Shown one piece after another: positions 1-6,524 of a stretch of DNA of 8,244 nucleotides. The notes below the pieces were generated by a model, which was not told the origin of the DNA, did not search any database, and saw nothing but the letters and a program-made list of their open reading frames with translations. The DNA comes from Actinomycetota bacterium (lineage in GTDB: Bacteria > Actinomycetota > Thermoleophilia > Gaiellales > Gaiellaceae). Location: positions 1 through 8,244 of the forward strand of contig VAXA01000140.1 in assembly GCA_005883365.1 (NCBI GenBank). Direction: 5' to 3'. Both the position numbers and the translations under genes were made by a program. Each line of letters starts with the position of its first letter. Position 1 is the stretch's first letter.

Positions 1-314
1 CTCCACGGCCACTCCCCCCGCTTGATGTGCACGGCCGCCAGCTCGCCCAGCTCGGCGCCCGCGGGCTCGAGCCGCGCGGTCATGAGGTTGAGGAACTCGC
101 CGGCGCCGAGACCAAGCGGCGCCCAGTCCAGCTCCTCGTGGGTCAGGAGCCCGTCGTGCTCCCCGCCGCAGTGGCAGTCGAACCGCACGCGGAAGACGGC
201 GGGATGCGCGGCGCCGGGGAGCTGCTCGATGCTTCGGAACGCCGAGAGCAGGACGTGGGTCTCGCCCCGCACCGGGCAGGCAAAGGCGTAGCGGGTCGTC
301 AGGGGGTCATACAT
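1..314 (-). CDS. Unrecognised Cys/His-containing protein, N-terminal part (runs off window)
   Basis: An open frame of 104 codons starts with ATG at 314-312 and has no stop before the window edge. It begins MYDPLTTRYAFACP. It contains C13 and the cluster F-D-C47-H48-C49-G-G-E-H53, which could form a small metal site; that function is inference. I do not recognise the family. There is no other ATG, GTG or TTG between this codon and the in-frame TAG upstream, so this start is the earliest possible. No Shine-Dalgarno sequence lies at normal distance; AAAGGA is about 39 nt upstream. A perfect hairpin-forming repeat ends 3 nt before the ATG. The gene follows apt on the same strand after a 51-bp gap, so it may be the last gene of the operon or have its own start. 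Coding status is supported by sustained high-GC third positions and a sensible soluble-protein composition. Confidence 0.7.
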   Translation of the reverse strand, partial: MYDPLTTRYAFACPVRGETHVLLSAFRSIEQLPGAAHPAVFRVRFDCHCGGEHDGLLTHEELDWAPLGLGAGEFLNLMTARLEPAGAELGELAAVHIKRGEWPW

Positions 315-317
315 GGG

Positions 318-337
318 GACGTTGTAGAGACAACGTC
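318..337. promoter_or_regulatory. Perfect 8-bp inverted repeat abutting the start of the 314 gene
   Basis: GACGTTGT (318-325), AGAG (326-329) and ACAACGTC (330-337) form a perfect dyad with a 4-nt loop. On the minus strand it ends 3 nt before the ATG at 314. No T-run follows, so it does not look like an intrinsic terminator of apt. On the minus strand TACAAC (326-321) lies inside it, 6 nt before the ATG, and could be a -10 box of a leaderless promoter, with the repeat acting as an overlapping operator. The alternative is an RNA hairpin at the translation start. The dyad is seen directly; its role is inferred. Confidence 0.5.
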
Positions 338-365
338 GGACGCTGAAACGCGGTCCTTTAGGGCG

Positions 366-887
366 CTAATACGTGATCAGCGAGAACAGGTCGTACTGCG
401 CCAGGCGTTCGCGGCCGCCGAGGAAGGAGAGCTCGATCACGAAGTTGACGCCGACGACGGTGCCGCCGAGGTGCTCGACCAGCCCTGCGATCGCCTCCAC
501 CGTGCCGCCGGTCGCCAGAACGTCGTCGTGGATGACGACCCGCGCGCCGCCTCCGATCGCGCCTGCCGCGACCTCGAGCGTGTTCTGCCCGTACTCGAGC
601 GCATAGGTCGCAGAAACGGTCTCCGGCGGGAGCTTGCCTGGCCGCCGCGCCGCCACGAAGCCGCAGCCGACCTCGACCGCGATCGCAGCACCGAGCCAGA
701 AGCCGCGCGCCTCGGCCCCGAGCACGAGATCGGCCTGGCGCTCACGCGTCCAGCCTGCGAGCTCGCCGACCGCCTGTCGCAGTGCCTCCGGGTCGAGCAG
801 CAGCGGCGAGATGTCCTTGAAGCCGACGCCGGGCTCCGGAAAGTCCGGGACCTCGCGGACGCGCGTCGTGAGATCGATCCCCGCCAC
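366..887 (-). CDS. apt: Adenine phosphoribosyltransferase
   Basis: This 173-aa protein makes AMP from adenine and PRPP (purine salvage, cytosolic). It is full length for the type I PRTase family. Visible features are the N-terminal VPDFPEPGVGFKDISPLL (residues 13-30), the ARGF element (60-63), the RRPGKLP segment (81-87), the flexible loop with E98, and the PRPP-binding loop VVIHDDVLATGGT (117-129) with paired acidic residues D121 and D122. All are normal for a functional Apt. The start is GTG at 887, nine bases after the ftsR-like stop; no strong Shine-Dalgarno is present, so translation is probably coupled to the upstream gene. Placement behind FtsR ties purine salvage to a growth and division operon, but no direct functional link is visible. 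Confidence 0.96.
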   Translation of the reverse strand: MAGIDLTTRVREVPDFPEPGVGFKDISPLLLDPEALRQAVGELAGWTRERQADLVLGAEARGFWLGAAIAVEVGCGFVAARRPGKLPPETVSATYALEYGQNTLEVAAGAIGGGARVVIHDDVLATGGTVEAIAGLVEHLGGTVVGVNFVIELSFLGGRERLAQYDLFSLITY

Positions 888-896
888 GCGCCGAGG

Positions 897-1580
897 CTAC
901 TCGACCAGGCGGCGGGCGTTGCGCCGAAGGAGCAGGTCGGCCAGCTCCTGGGCGCTCTGCGCGAGCCGTTGCAGGTCGCCGAGGGCCGCCTGCCGCCGCT
1001 CGGCGTTGCGCGAGCGCAGGGCCGGGGCGATCACCGCTTCGAGCAGGCTGCTCTCGCGGTCGGCCGCCGTGCGGAAGGCGCGGAGGTTCCGCGCGTCGAT
1101 GCCGAAGCGCGCGAGCGCCTCGCACGCCGCGGCGATATCCGCTTCGCTCTCGGCGTAGAGCCGCTGCCCGTCCTCGACGCGCGACTCGAGCAGCCCGAAC
1201 TCCTCCAGTTCGCGCGCGCGCTCGGCCGTGATGCCTGCGCGGTCGCAGAGCTCCTCGAGGTCGAGCTCCTCCTCTCCCACGTCGACCACGCTGCGCCGCC
1301 GGCGCCGCTCCTTGCCCGCGCCGGCTTCGAGCTCCTCCCGGATCACGCGCAGCGGCAGGAACTCGTCGCGCTGCAGGCGGAGGATCGTCTCCAGGCGCTC
1401 GACGTCGTCCTCGGAAAAGAGCCGGTAGCCGCCCTGCGTCCGCCGCGGATTGAGGAGCCCTTGGTCCTCGAGGTAGCGGATCTTGGAGATCGAGACGTCG
1501 GGGAACGCGTCCTTGAGCCGGCTGCAGACGGTGCCGATCGTCAGGAGCCGCCGGCGCGACGGTGCCTCGGTCATCGCCAT
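897..1580 (-). CDS. ftsR: MerR-family regulator, FtsR-like
   Basis: This 227-aa DNA-binding protein has an N-terminal winged HTH of the MerR type, about residues 14-82. It includes SISKIRYLEDQGLL (30-43) and the wing R-x-x-GGYRLF (47-55), followed by an Arg-rich linker (about 91-96). Residues from about 106 form a second helical region (LEELCDRAGITAERARELEEFGLL) that resembles a second HTH-like fold. There is no Cys-based metal site like that of classic metal-sensing MerR proteins. Length, architecture and position directly after a GarA-type FHA gene match Rv1828/FtsR of mycobacteria and corynebacteria, where FtsR controls ftsZ expression (family knowledge). The ATG at 1580 overlaps the garA stop by one base (TGATG), indicating translational coupling. 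The FtsR assignment rests on synteny and overall pattern; targets in this organism are unknown. Confidence 0.88.
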   Translation of the reverse strand: MAMTEAPSRRRLLTIGTVCSRLKDAFPDVSISKIRYLEDQGLLNPRRTQGGYRLFSEDDVERLETILRLQRDEFLPLRVIREELEAGAGKERRRRRSVVDVGEEELDLEELCDRAGITAERARELEEFGLLESRVEDGQRLYAESEADIAAACEALARFGIDARNLRAFRTAADRESSLLEAVIAPALRSRNAERRQAALGDLQRLAQSAQELADLLLRRNARRLVE

Positions 1581-2041
1581 CAGCGCTGGAGGAAGGTGAG
1601 CCGGTACTTGCCGATCTGGAGCTCATCCCCGTCGCTGAGCTCCGCGGTCTCGACTCGCTCGCGGTTGACGAACGTCCCGTTAAGGCTGCCCTGATCCTCG
1701 AGCTCCCAGCGATCGCCTGCCTGGGTGACCACGGCGTGCTTGCGTGACACCGTCACGTCGTCGAGGAAGATCCCGCACTCAGGCGAGCGACCGATCGTCG
1801 TCGGGCCTGTCTCGAGCGAGAACGTCTCGCCGGCCCGTCCCCCGCCCGAGCGGACGATGAGCGCGGCGCCGTGGACGCCGAGGTCGTCGAGTGGATCGAG
1901 GTTCTCGGGCAGTTCGGGAGCCGTGAACGCCTCGGTCGACTCGCCCTCCTCGGGGCGGACGAGAGCAGCACCGCACCTCGCGCAGAAGCGCGCGGATTCC
2001 GGGTTGTTGTACCCGCACTCCGGACAGTAGACGTGCGCCAT
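1580..2041 (-). CDS. garA: Zinc-ribbon plus FHA-domain protein, GarA/OdhI type
   Basis: This is a 153-aa protein. Residues 5-25 form a zinc ribbon with CPEC (C6, C9) and CARC (C20, C23). Residues 59-150 form an FHA phosphothreonine-binding domain with G84-R85, the stretch IFLDDVTVSRKH (91-102), GSLNGT (118-123) and IGKYRLTF (143-150). These blocks closely resemble mycobacterial GarA and corynebacterial OdhI. Those proteins inhibit 2-oxoglutarate dehydrogenase and tune glutamate metabolism until phosphorylated on an N-terminal ETTSVF-type motif by Ser/Thr kinases (family knowledge). Here the linker has E34-S-T-E-A-F39, a possible degenerate version with S35 and T36. The zinc ribbon is not part of canonical GarA. 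The ATG at 2041 overlaps the stop of the RsiG-like gene (TGATG), and the stop overlaps ftsR in the same way. The GarA-like metabolic role is inferred from the FHA domain and the ftsR neighbour. Confidence 0.88.
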   Translation of the reverse strand: MAHVYCPECGYNNPESARFCARCGAALVRPEEGESTEAFTAPELPENLDPLDDLGVHGAALIVRSGGGRAGETFSLETGPTTIGRSPECGIFLDDVTVSRKHAVVTQAGDRWELEDQGSLNGTFVNRERVETAELSDGDELQIGKYRLTFLQR

Positions 2042-2283
2042 CAGGCAGGCGGGGCGGCCTTGCCGGTGAGGATCGCCGTCAGCGAGTCGACGTCGACCGT
2101 CTCGAGGACGCTCCTCCCCTCCGTCTCGTGCAGGCGCGCGACGAGCTCGGCCCGGAGGATGTCGATCTTGCCGTGCAGGAGCCGGCGGCGGTACGAGACC
2201 TCCTGCTCCTCGTGGGTCAGTTCGTCGATCAGCTTCTTGAGGTCTTCGTCGGACAGCGTCGCGAGATCCGGCAGCGGTTCCAT
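2041..2283 (-). CDS. rsiG: RsiG-like anti-sigma factor with a single c-di-GMP motif
   Basis: This 80-aa, charged, helical protein is predicted to form a coiled coil. Streptomyces RsiG binds c-di-GMP through E(X)3S(X)2R(X)3Q(X)3D and holds the sigma factor WhiG (family knowledge). Here residues E26, S30, R33, H37 and D41 fall at exactly that spacing within EQEVSYRRRLLHGKID (26-41), with Q replaced by H. The following ILRAEL also resembles RsiG proteins. One motif copy in a short chain fits the homodimeric single-motif form described from Rubrobacter. An AAAGGG ribosome site precedes the ATG by 4 nt, and the stop overlaps the garA start. No WhiG-type sigma gene lies in this window. The family call is strong; c-di-GMP and sigma binding are inferred. 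Confidence 0.85.
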   Translation of the reverse strand: MEPLPDLATLSDEDLKKLIDELTHEEQEVSYRRRLLHGKIDILRAELVARLHETEGRSVLETVDVDSLTAILTGKAAPPA

Positions 2284-2370
2284 CGAGCCCTTTCTACGGG
2301 GTTGGAGGCGCCCTCACCGAGGGTGAAGCTGAACTTTAGCCTTTGCGTTCGGCCGGGGCAATGAGCCCTC
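2284..2370 (-). promoter_or_regulatory. Intergenic region upstream of the rsiG-garA-ftsR set, candidate promoter/operator
   Basis: This 87-bp gap separates the pyrophosphorylase stop from the rsiG-like ATG and is the largest gap inside the minus-strand block. It holds a near-perfect 13-bp palindrome GCTGAACTTTAGC (2328-2340, one mismatched pair), which could be an operator. Read on the minus strand, the same stretch contains TAAAGTTC (2338-2331), matching the -35 element of sigma-28/WhiG-class promoters. No convincing GCCGATAA-type -10 follows at the expected spacing (CTCGGTGA is the nearest). A 5-bp hairpin CCCTC/GAGGG (2311-2323) lies downstream and has no T-run. A separate promoter here would let the signalling genes be expressed apart from the upstream biosynthetic genes. 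This is inference. Confidence 0.35.
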
Positions 2371-4890
2371 CTATGTGCGGGCTGCGGCCGCCTCGCCCTG
2401 CTCGATCTCGTCGACGAGCGTGCGCAGCTCGCGCGCCAGCTCCTCTGACTGCTCGCGCGTCTCGCCCTCGGCATAGAGATGGATGAGCGGCTCGTCGGGA
2501 TCCGGCAGCACCTGCGCCCAGCCGCGCTCGTCGAACAGCTTGATCCCGTCGGTCAGGTCGAGATCGCGCCCTGCGAGCCGCTCGTTGAGGACGCGCATCA
2601 CGAGGCCCTTGAGCGCCCACGGGCAAGGCACCTGGTGATGGACGAGCGTCGGCTCGGGCAGCTCGGCCACGAGCTCCGAGACAGGCCTGTTCACGGGCGC
2701 GAGCAGCTCGAGCAGCTTCGCGAGGCTCGCCACCGCGTCGTAGCCCGGCAGAAACTCGGGGAAGACGTACCCACCGCCCACGGCGCCCGCGAAAACGACG
2801 TCACCCGCGGCTGCCGCTCGCGTCAGCTCGGGCAGGGACGTCGGCGTCCGCACGACCTCGAGCTGAGAGCCCTCGACGAGACGCTCGACCTGGCTCGTCA
2901 CTGTCACGGGGAACGCGAGCTTCCCACGGCGCCCGTTCGAGCCGAGCAGGCGGAGGAAGAGCAGGAGCGCCTGCTCGACCGGCACCTCCTGGGCCTGCTC
3001 GTCGACGAGATGGAGCCGCTCGGCCGAGCGGTCGAAGACCGCGCCGAGATCGGCTCCTACTACCGGCACGAGTCGCTTCGTCTGGCCGATCGAGGCGGCG
3101 AGCCCGGGAGCGGTATCGGCGTGGTCGGGCCCTTCGCCGGTGAAGGCGTGCGCGGAGACGACCTCGACCCCGAGCGGTCCGAGCACGAGCGGGAGCACGT
3201 ACGACGCGCCGGAGAAGCCGTAGTCGACGACGATCCGGAAGCGGCGCGCACGCACGGCGTCTACGTCGATCGTCGAGAGCAGCTCTCCGGCATAGGTCTC
3301 GCGCACCCGCGCGGGGTACGAGATGGCTCCCACCTCGCTCGCGGCGACGCGACGGAACTCGCCGCGCGTGAAGTGCTTCTCGACCTCCTTCTGCATGGCC
3401 GCGCTCATCTCGACCCCGGGAGGCTCGAAGAACTGGATGCGGATCACTTCCGGGTCGTTCGGGCTGACACCGACGTGGAAGCCGGCGTCGTAGGCCTCCG
3501 ACTTCACCAGGTGGCGCGCTACCGCCGCGGCGCTGACGCGGAGGTCGGCGACGTGAACCCCGGTCGACGAGATGCCGGAGATCATGGCCCGCTTGATCAT
3601 CCGGCAGGCGGCAGAGCTCTCGCGGCTCGCGACGACGCGCGCGCCGCGCTTGAGAGCGGTGCCGAGCGCGGCGGCGAGCCGGACCGCCACGTCAGGAGTC
3701 AGGTCGACGTTCACCATCCCTGCGACGCCCTGCTTGCCGAAGACACGGGTCGTGCCCCGGGACTCCCAGATCAGGCTCTCGTGCAGTTGCGAGCCGGTCT
3801 CGACCTCCTTGAAGGGATAGATCCGAACGCCCGGCAGGATCACGCTCTCGGCGCCGACGGTGACCTCGTCGCCGATCGCGACGCCCTCGTGCACGCGCAC
3901 GTGCGCGCGCAGGTCGCAGCTGCGGCCGATGATCGCTCCCACGACGTCGGCGCTGCGGCCGATGTAGGTCGAGCTGTCGACGATCGAGCGTTGGACGCGG
4001 CCCCGCTCGCGCACCGTGACGCTCGTCGACAGCACCGTGTACGGGCCGATGTGCGCGCCGCGCGCGACGCGGCAGTAGTTGCCGAGGTACGCGGGCCCCT
4101 CGATCGCCTCGAGGTCGTCGAGGTCCACCCCGTCCCCCATCCAGACGTTGCCGCGAATGCGGATTCCGGTGATCTCGAGCCGCACGCGCTCGTCGAGGGC
4201 ATCGAAGTTCGCCTGCCGGTACTGGTCGAGGTCGCCGATGTCCTGCCAGTAGCCGTCGAAGACGTGGCCGTAGATCGGCCGTCCCATCTCGAGCAGGAGC
4301 GGGAAGAGCTCCTTCGAGAAGTCGTACGGCCGGTCCTGCGGGATGTGCTTCAGCACCTCCGGCTCGAGCACGTAGATGCCGGTGTTGATGGTGTCGGAGA
4401 AGACCTGGCCCCACGACGGCTTCTCGAGGAAGCGCTCGACCCGGCCGTCCTCGTCGGTGACGACGATGCCGAACTCGAGCGGGTTGTCGACCGACTTGAG
4501 CCCGATCGTCACCGAGGCCTGCTTCTCGCGGTGCGCCTCGACGAGCTGCGTCAGGTCGACGTCGCAGAGTGCGTCGCCGGAGATGACGAGGAACGTGTCG
4601 TCGAGCCTCCCCGCCGCGCGCTTCACAGAGCCGGCGGTGCCGAGCGGCGACTCCTCGACCGAATAGCCGATATCGACGCCGAGCGTCTCTCCGCTACCGA
4701 AGTAGCTGCGGATCGCCTGCGGCAGGAAGGCGACGGTGACGATCACGTCCTCGAAGCCGTGCCGCTTGAGGAGCTCGACGATGTGCTCCATGCACGGCTT
4801 GCCGACGATCGGCACCATCGGCTTCGGCTGGTTCGAGGTCAGCGGCCGTAGCCGCGTGCCCTCTCCCCCGGCCATGACGACGGCTTTCAT
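2371..4890 (-). CDS. NDP-mannose pyrophosphorylase with hexapeptide repeats fused to a degenerate phosphomannomutase-like region
   Basis: This 839-aa protein has three parts. Residues 1-235 are a sugar-nucleotidyltransferase with [11 protein letters not shown] (8-18), K23 in QPKPM, SGD106 and YWQDIG (214-219); it probably makes GDP-mannose from mannose-1-phosphate and GTP. Residues about 245-360 are left-handed beta-helix hexapeptide repeats. Residues about 382-839 have the length and layout of a phosphomannomutase, but the loops are altered. The phosphoserine loop reads VGVSPNDP (473-480), the metal loop reads DRSAER (620-625) instead of DGDxDR, the sugar loop reads GGGYVFPEF (705-713) instead of a GEESGH-like loop, and the phosphate loop reads [12 protein letters not shown] (795-806) instead of RxSGTEP. 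The mutase part is therefore probably inactive. Related fusions occur across actinomycetes. The ATG at 4890 overlaps the preceding stop (ATGA). An open frame continues upstream of it, but homology and overlap fix this start. Nucleotide and sugar specificity are not certain. Confidence 0.9.
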   Translation of the reverse strand: MKAVVMAGGEGTRLRPLTSNQPKPMVPIVGKPCMEHIVELLKRHGFEDVIVTVAFLPQAIRSYFGSGETLGVDIGYSVEESPLGTAGSVKRAAGRLDDTFLVISGDALCDVDLTQLVEAHREKQASVTIGLKSVDNPLEFGIVVTDEDGRVERFLEKPSWGQVFSDTINTGIYVLEPEVLKHIPQDRPYDFSKELFPLLLEMGRPIYGHVFDGYWQDIGDLDQYRQANFDALDERVRLEITGIRIRGNVWMGDGVDLDDLEAIEGPAYLGNYCRVARGAHIGPYTVLSTSVTVRERGRVQRSIVDSSTYIGRSADVVGAIIGRSCDLRAHVRVHEGVAIGDEVTVGAESVILPGVRIYPFKEVETGSQLHESLIWESRGTTRVFGKQGVAGMVNVDLTPDVAVRLAAALGTALKRGARVVASRESSAACRMIKRAMISGISSTGVHVADLRVSAAAVARHLVKSEAYDAGFHVGVSPNDPEVIRIQFFEPPGVEMSAAMQKEVEKHFTRGEFRRVAASEVGAISYPARVRETYAGELLSTIDVDAVRARRFRIVVDYGFSGASYVLPLVLGPLGVEVVSAHAFTGEGPDHADTAPGLAASIGQTKRLVPVVGADLGAVFDRSAERLHLVDEQAQEVPVEQALLLFLRLLGSNGRRGKLAFPVTVTSQVERLVEGSQLEVVRTPTSLPELTRAAAAGDVVFAGAVGGGYVFPEFLPGYDAVASLAKLLELLAPVNRPVSELVAELPEPTLVHHQVPCPWALKGLVMRVLNERLAGRDLDLTDGIKLFDERGWAQVLPDPDEPLIHLYAEGETREQSEELARELRTLVDEIEQGEAAAART

Positions 4891-5438
4891 CGCCGCAGTT
4901 CTCCCCAGGCCGTCCGCAAGTACAACGCCCCGGCCAGGAGGGCGAGTGCCAGGCCCGCCCAGAAGAGGTCGACCGGCCACTGGGTCGCGGTGTGCGTGAC
5001 GATGCGGAAGAAGATCGCGGCGTACAGCACCCAGGTCGCGGCCTTGCCGACGGCGTTCACGTCCACCTCGATGCCGCGGGGGGCGAGGAGGCCGGAGCCC
5101 GCGAGCAGCACGACGTCCCGTCCGACGACAACGGCGAGCCCGGCCCACGGCAGGCGGTCGTAGGCGAAGAGGAGGATCACCGCTGCATCGATCATCAGGC
5201 GGTCGGCAAGTGGATCGGCCAGCTTGCCGAAACGGGACTCGACTCGCCAACGGCGCGCGAGGAAGCCGTCCACCTGGTCGGTGATCCCGGCGATGCCGAA
5301 GGCGACGCCCGCGGGCCAGCTCGGCCGGTGGCCGGCGCGCACCATGAGCACGACGAAGACTGGGATGAGGGCGAGCCGCGCGACCGTGAGAGCGTTGGGG
5401 AGCAGGGCGAGCGGCTGCGAGACGGCTGGAGCCTCCAC
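4887..5438 (-). CDS. CDP-alcohol phosphatidyltransferase (cardiolipin or phosphatidylglycerophosphate synthase)
   Basis: This 183-aa integral membrane enzyme transfers a phosphatidyl group from CDP-diacylglycerol to an alcohol. The full catalytic signature is present: D54-x2-D57-G58-x2-A61-R62-x8-G71-x3-D75-x3-D79. Hydrophobic stretches lie around residues 20-34, 43-52, 82-92, 99-119, 133-146 and 157-173. Length is normal for PgsA-type proteins. In Streptomyces a CDP-alcohol enzyme of this type acts as a eukaryote-like cardiolipin synthase, so cardiolipin synthesis is as likely as PGP synthesis; the sequence cannot separate them. The start is GTG at 5438, with no ribosome site but a -10-like TATCCT ending 7 nt upstream, suggesting a leaderless mRNA. 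The 4-base overlap with the pyrophosphorylase gene makes this the first gene of the operon. Confidence 0.92.
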   Translation of the reverse strand: MEAPAVSQPLALLPNALTVARLALIPVFVVLMVRAGHRPSWPAGVAFGIAGITDQVDGFLARRWRVESRFGKLADPLADRLMIDAAVILLFAYDRLPWAGLAVVVGRDVVLLAGSGLLAPRGIEVDVNAVGKAATWVLYAAIFFRIVTHTATQWPVDLFWAGLALALLAGALYLRTAWGELRR

Positions 5439-5481
5439 GTGAGCAAGGATACGGGGCGTCTCTCGCCGTATCCTCTCGCGC
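5439..5481. promoter_or_regulatory. Divergent, symmetric leaderless promoter pair with 9-bp inverted repeat
   Basis: The whole 43-bp space between the divergent GTG starts is described. AGGATACGG (5446-5454) and CCGTATCCT (5466-5474) form a perfect inverted repeat around an 11-nt spacer. Each arm contains TATCCT, a good actinobacterial -10 box (TANNNT): 5469-5474 on the plus strand and 5451-5446 on the minus strand. In both directions exactly 7 nt separate the box from the GTG, which places transcription starts at or next to the start codons. Neither gene has a Shine-Dalgarno sequence. No good -35 hexamer is visible; each -35 position coincides with the opposing -10 box. The promoters overlap fully, so they probably compete, and the dyad could also bind a regulator. 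Confidence 0.6.
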
Positions 5482-6492
5482 GTGCGGGAACTGCCGCGGA
5501 TCCCGGGTTTCGTCGACGCGCACTGCCACGCGTTCCAGCGGGCGCTGCGCGGGAGAACGGAGGGCGGCGACTTCTGGGCCTGGCGCGAGACGATGCTCGA
5601 GCTCGCCCGGGGTCAGACCCCGGCCCACGTCCGGACGAGCTATGCGGACGTCTACCGCGAACTGCGCGCGGCGGGCTACACCGCGGTTGGCGAGTTCCAC
5701 TATCTCGGGCTCGAGGAGGCGCGCGCGGCCGCCGAGGCTGCCGCGGAGGCGGGAGTCGAGCTCGTCCTGCTCCATGTCGCGTACGCCCGTGGCGGCATCG
5801 ACCGCTTCCGGCAGGAGTCGGTGGCGGCGTACCTGCGCGAGCTCGAGGAGCTGCGGGCAGCGGGCATCCGGGTTGGTGTCGCCCCCCACTCCGTCCGCGC
5901 CTGCCCACGGGATTGGCTCGAGGAGCTCGGCCGCTACATGGCGGCGCACAAGCTGCCGCTCCACGTCCACGCCGACGAGCAGCCGCGCGAGGTCGAGGAG
6001 TGCCTCGCCGAGTATGGGCTGCGCCCGATCGAGCTCCTCGACGCCTGTGGCTGCGTCGGCCCAGGCACGACCGTCGTCCATGCGACGCATGCCGACGGGC
6101 ACGAGCTCGACCTGCTCGCCGCGGCGGGTGCCCGCGTCTGTGCCTGCCCGACGACGGAGGCGAACCTCGGCGACGGCTTCCTCCCCGTCGAGCGCCTCCT
6201 CCACCGCGGCGTCGGACTGTGCATCGGCTCCGACTCGAACGTGAGGATCGATCCGCTCGAGGAGCTGCGGGAGCTTGACGGGATCGCCCGGCGCCAATCC
6301 GGCCGGCGCGACGTGTTCGAGGTAGAGGACTTGCTGGCGATCGGTTCCGCCGGAGGCGCCGAGGCGCTCGGGCTCGAGTCGTGGCGCGACGTCGCAATCG
6401 ACGTCGGCCATCCTCAGCTCGCGGGCCTCGAGGACTGGCGGAATGCCCTCGTCGCCGGCTGCTCGGCCGACGTGCTCCGGACGCCGCGCTAG
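5482..6492 (+). CDS. hutF: Amidohydrolase, formimidoylglutamate deiminase (HutF)-like, lacking the N-terminal domain
   Basis: This 336-aa protein begins almost at the metal-binding strand: [15 protein letters not shown] (11-25, H14 and H16). Further features are [20 protein letters not shown] (160-179, H161, H163, E166), VHATH (199-203, H200 and H203), [14 protein letters not shown] (222-235) and GSDSN (249-253, D251). These blocks match HutF, which hydrolyses formimidoylglutamate to formylglutamate and ammonia in histidine breakdown. HutF is usually about 450 aa, with an N-terminal beta segment of about 50 aa before the HxH motif. Here that segment is absent, and an in-frame TGA at 5440-5442 shows it is not encoded upstream. 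The C-terminus is also short. No other hut gene is in the window, so the substrate may differ. GTG at 5482 is the first possible start and fits a leaderless transcript. Confidence 0.8.
   Translation: MRELPRIPGFVDAHCHAFQRALRGRTEGGDFWAWRETMLELARGQTPAHVRTSYADVYRELRAAGYTAVGEFHYLGLEEARAAAEAAAEAGVELVLLHVAYARGGIDRFRQESVAAYLRELEELRAAGIRVGVAPHSVRACPRDWLEELGRYMAAHKLPLHVHADEQPREVEECLAEYGLRPIELLDACGCVGPGTTVVHATHADGHELDLLAAAGARVCACPTTEANLGDGFLPVERLLHRGVGLCIGSDSNVRIDPLEELRELDGIARRQSGRRDVFEVEDLLAIGSAGGAEALGLESWRDVAIDVGHPQLAGLEDWRNALVAGCSADVLRTPR
5607..5623. repeat. 17-bp perfect palindrome inside the hutF-like gene
   Basis: CCGGGGTC-A-GACCCCGG is a perfect dyad with a one-base centre, lying in frame within codons for A-R-G-Q-T-P-A. 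It could be an inserted palindromic repeat unit, a protein-binding site, or chance in GC-rich coding DNA. Only one copy is seen in this window. Confidence 0.4.
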
Positions 6493-6524
6493 GTTCTGGT
6501 CTCCAGCGATCGGAGGAGCCTCGA

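Noticed and set aside
27..1694. Long plus-strand open frame of 555 codons, and a similar 790-codon frame at 2479-4851
   Set aside because: Both lie antisense to well-recognised genes (apt, ftsR, pyrophosphorylase). They have the Arg/Glu/Ala-rich composition of GC-rich antisense frames and no recognisable domains.
2311..2323. CCCTC/GAGGG hairpin as an intrinsic terminator after the pyrophosphorylase gene
   Set aside because: The stem is only 5 bp with a 3-nt loop, has no T-run, and lies close to the next start codon.
4891..6411. N-terminal extension of the pyrophosphorylase frame to 1346 aa
   Set aside because: The extension overlaps the phosphatidyltransferase gene and is antisense to the amidohydrolase gene. 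The family start [16 protein letters not shown] is at 4890 with an ATGA overlap.
6381..6524. Upstream extension of the 100-aa hypothetical into the hutF-like gene
   Set aside because: The extension is Arg-rich shadow sequence, and a strong GGAGGAG ribosome site supports GTG at 6525.
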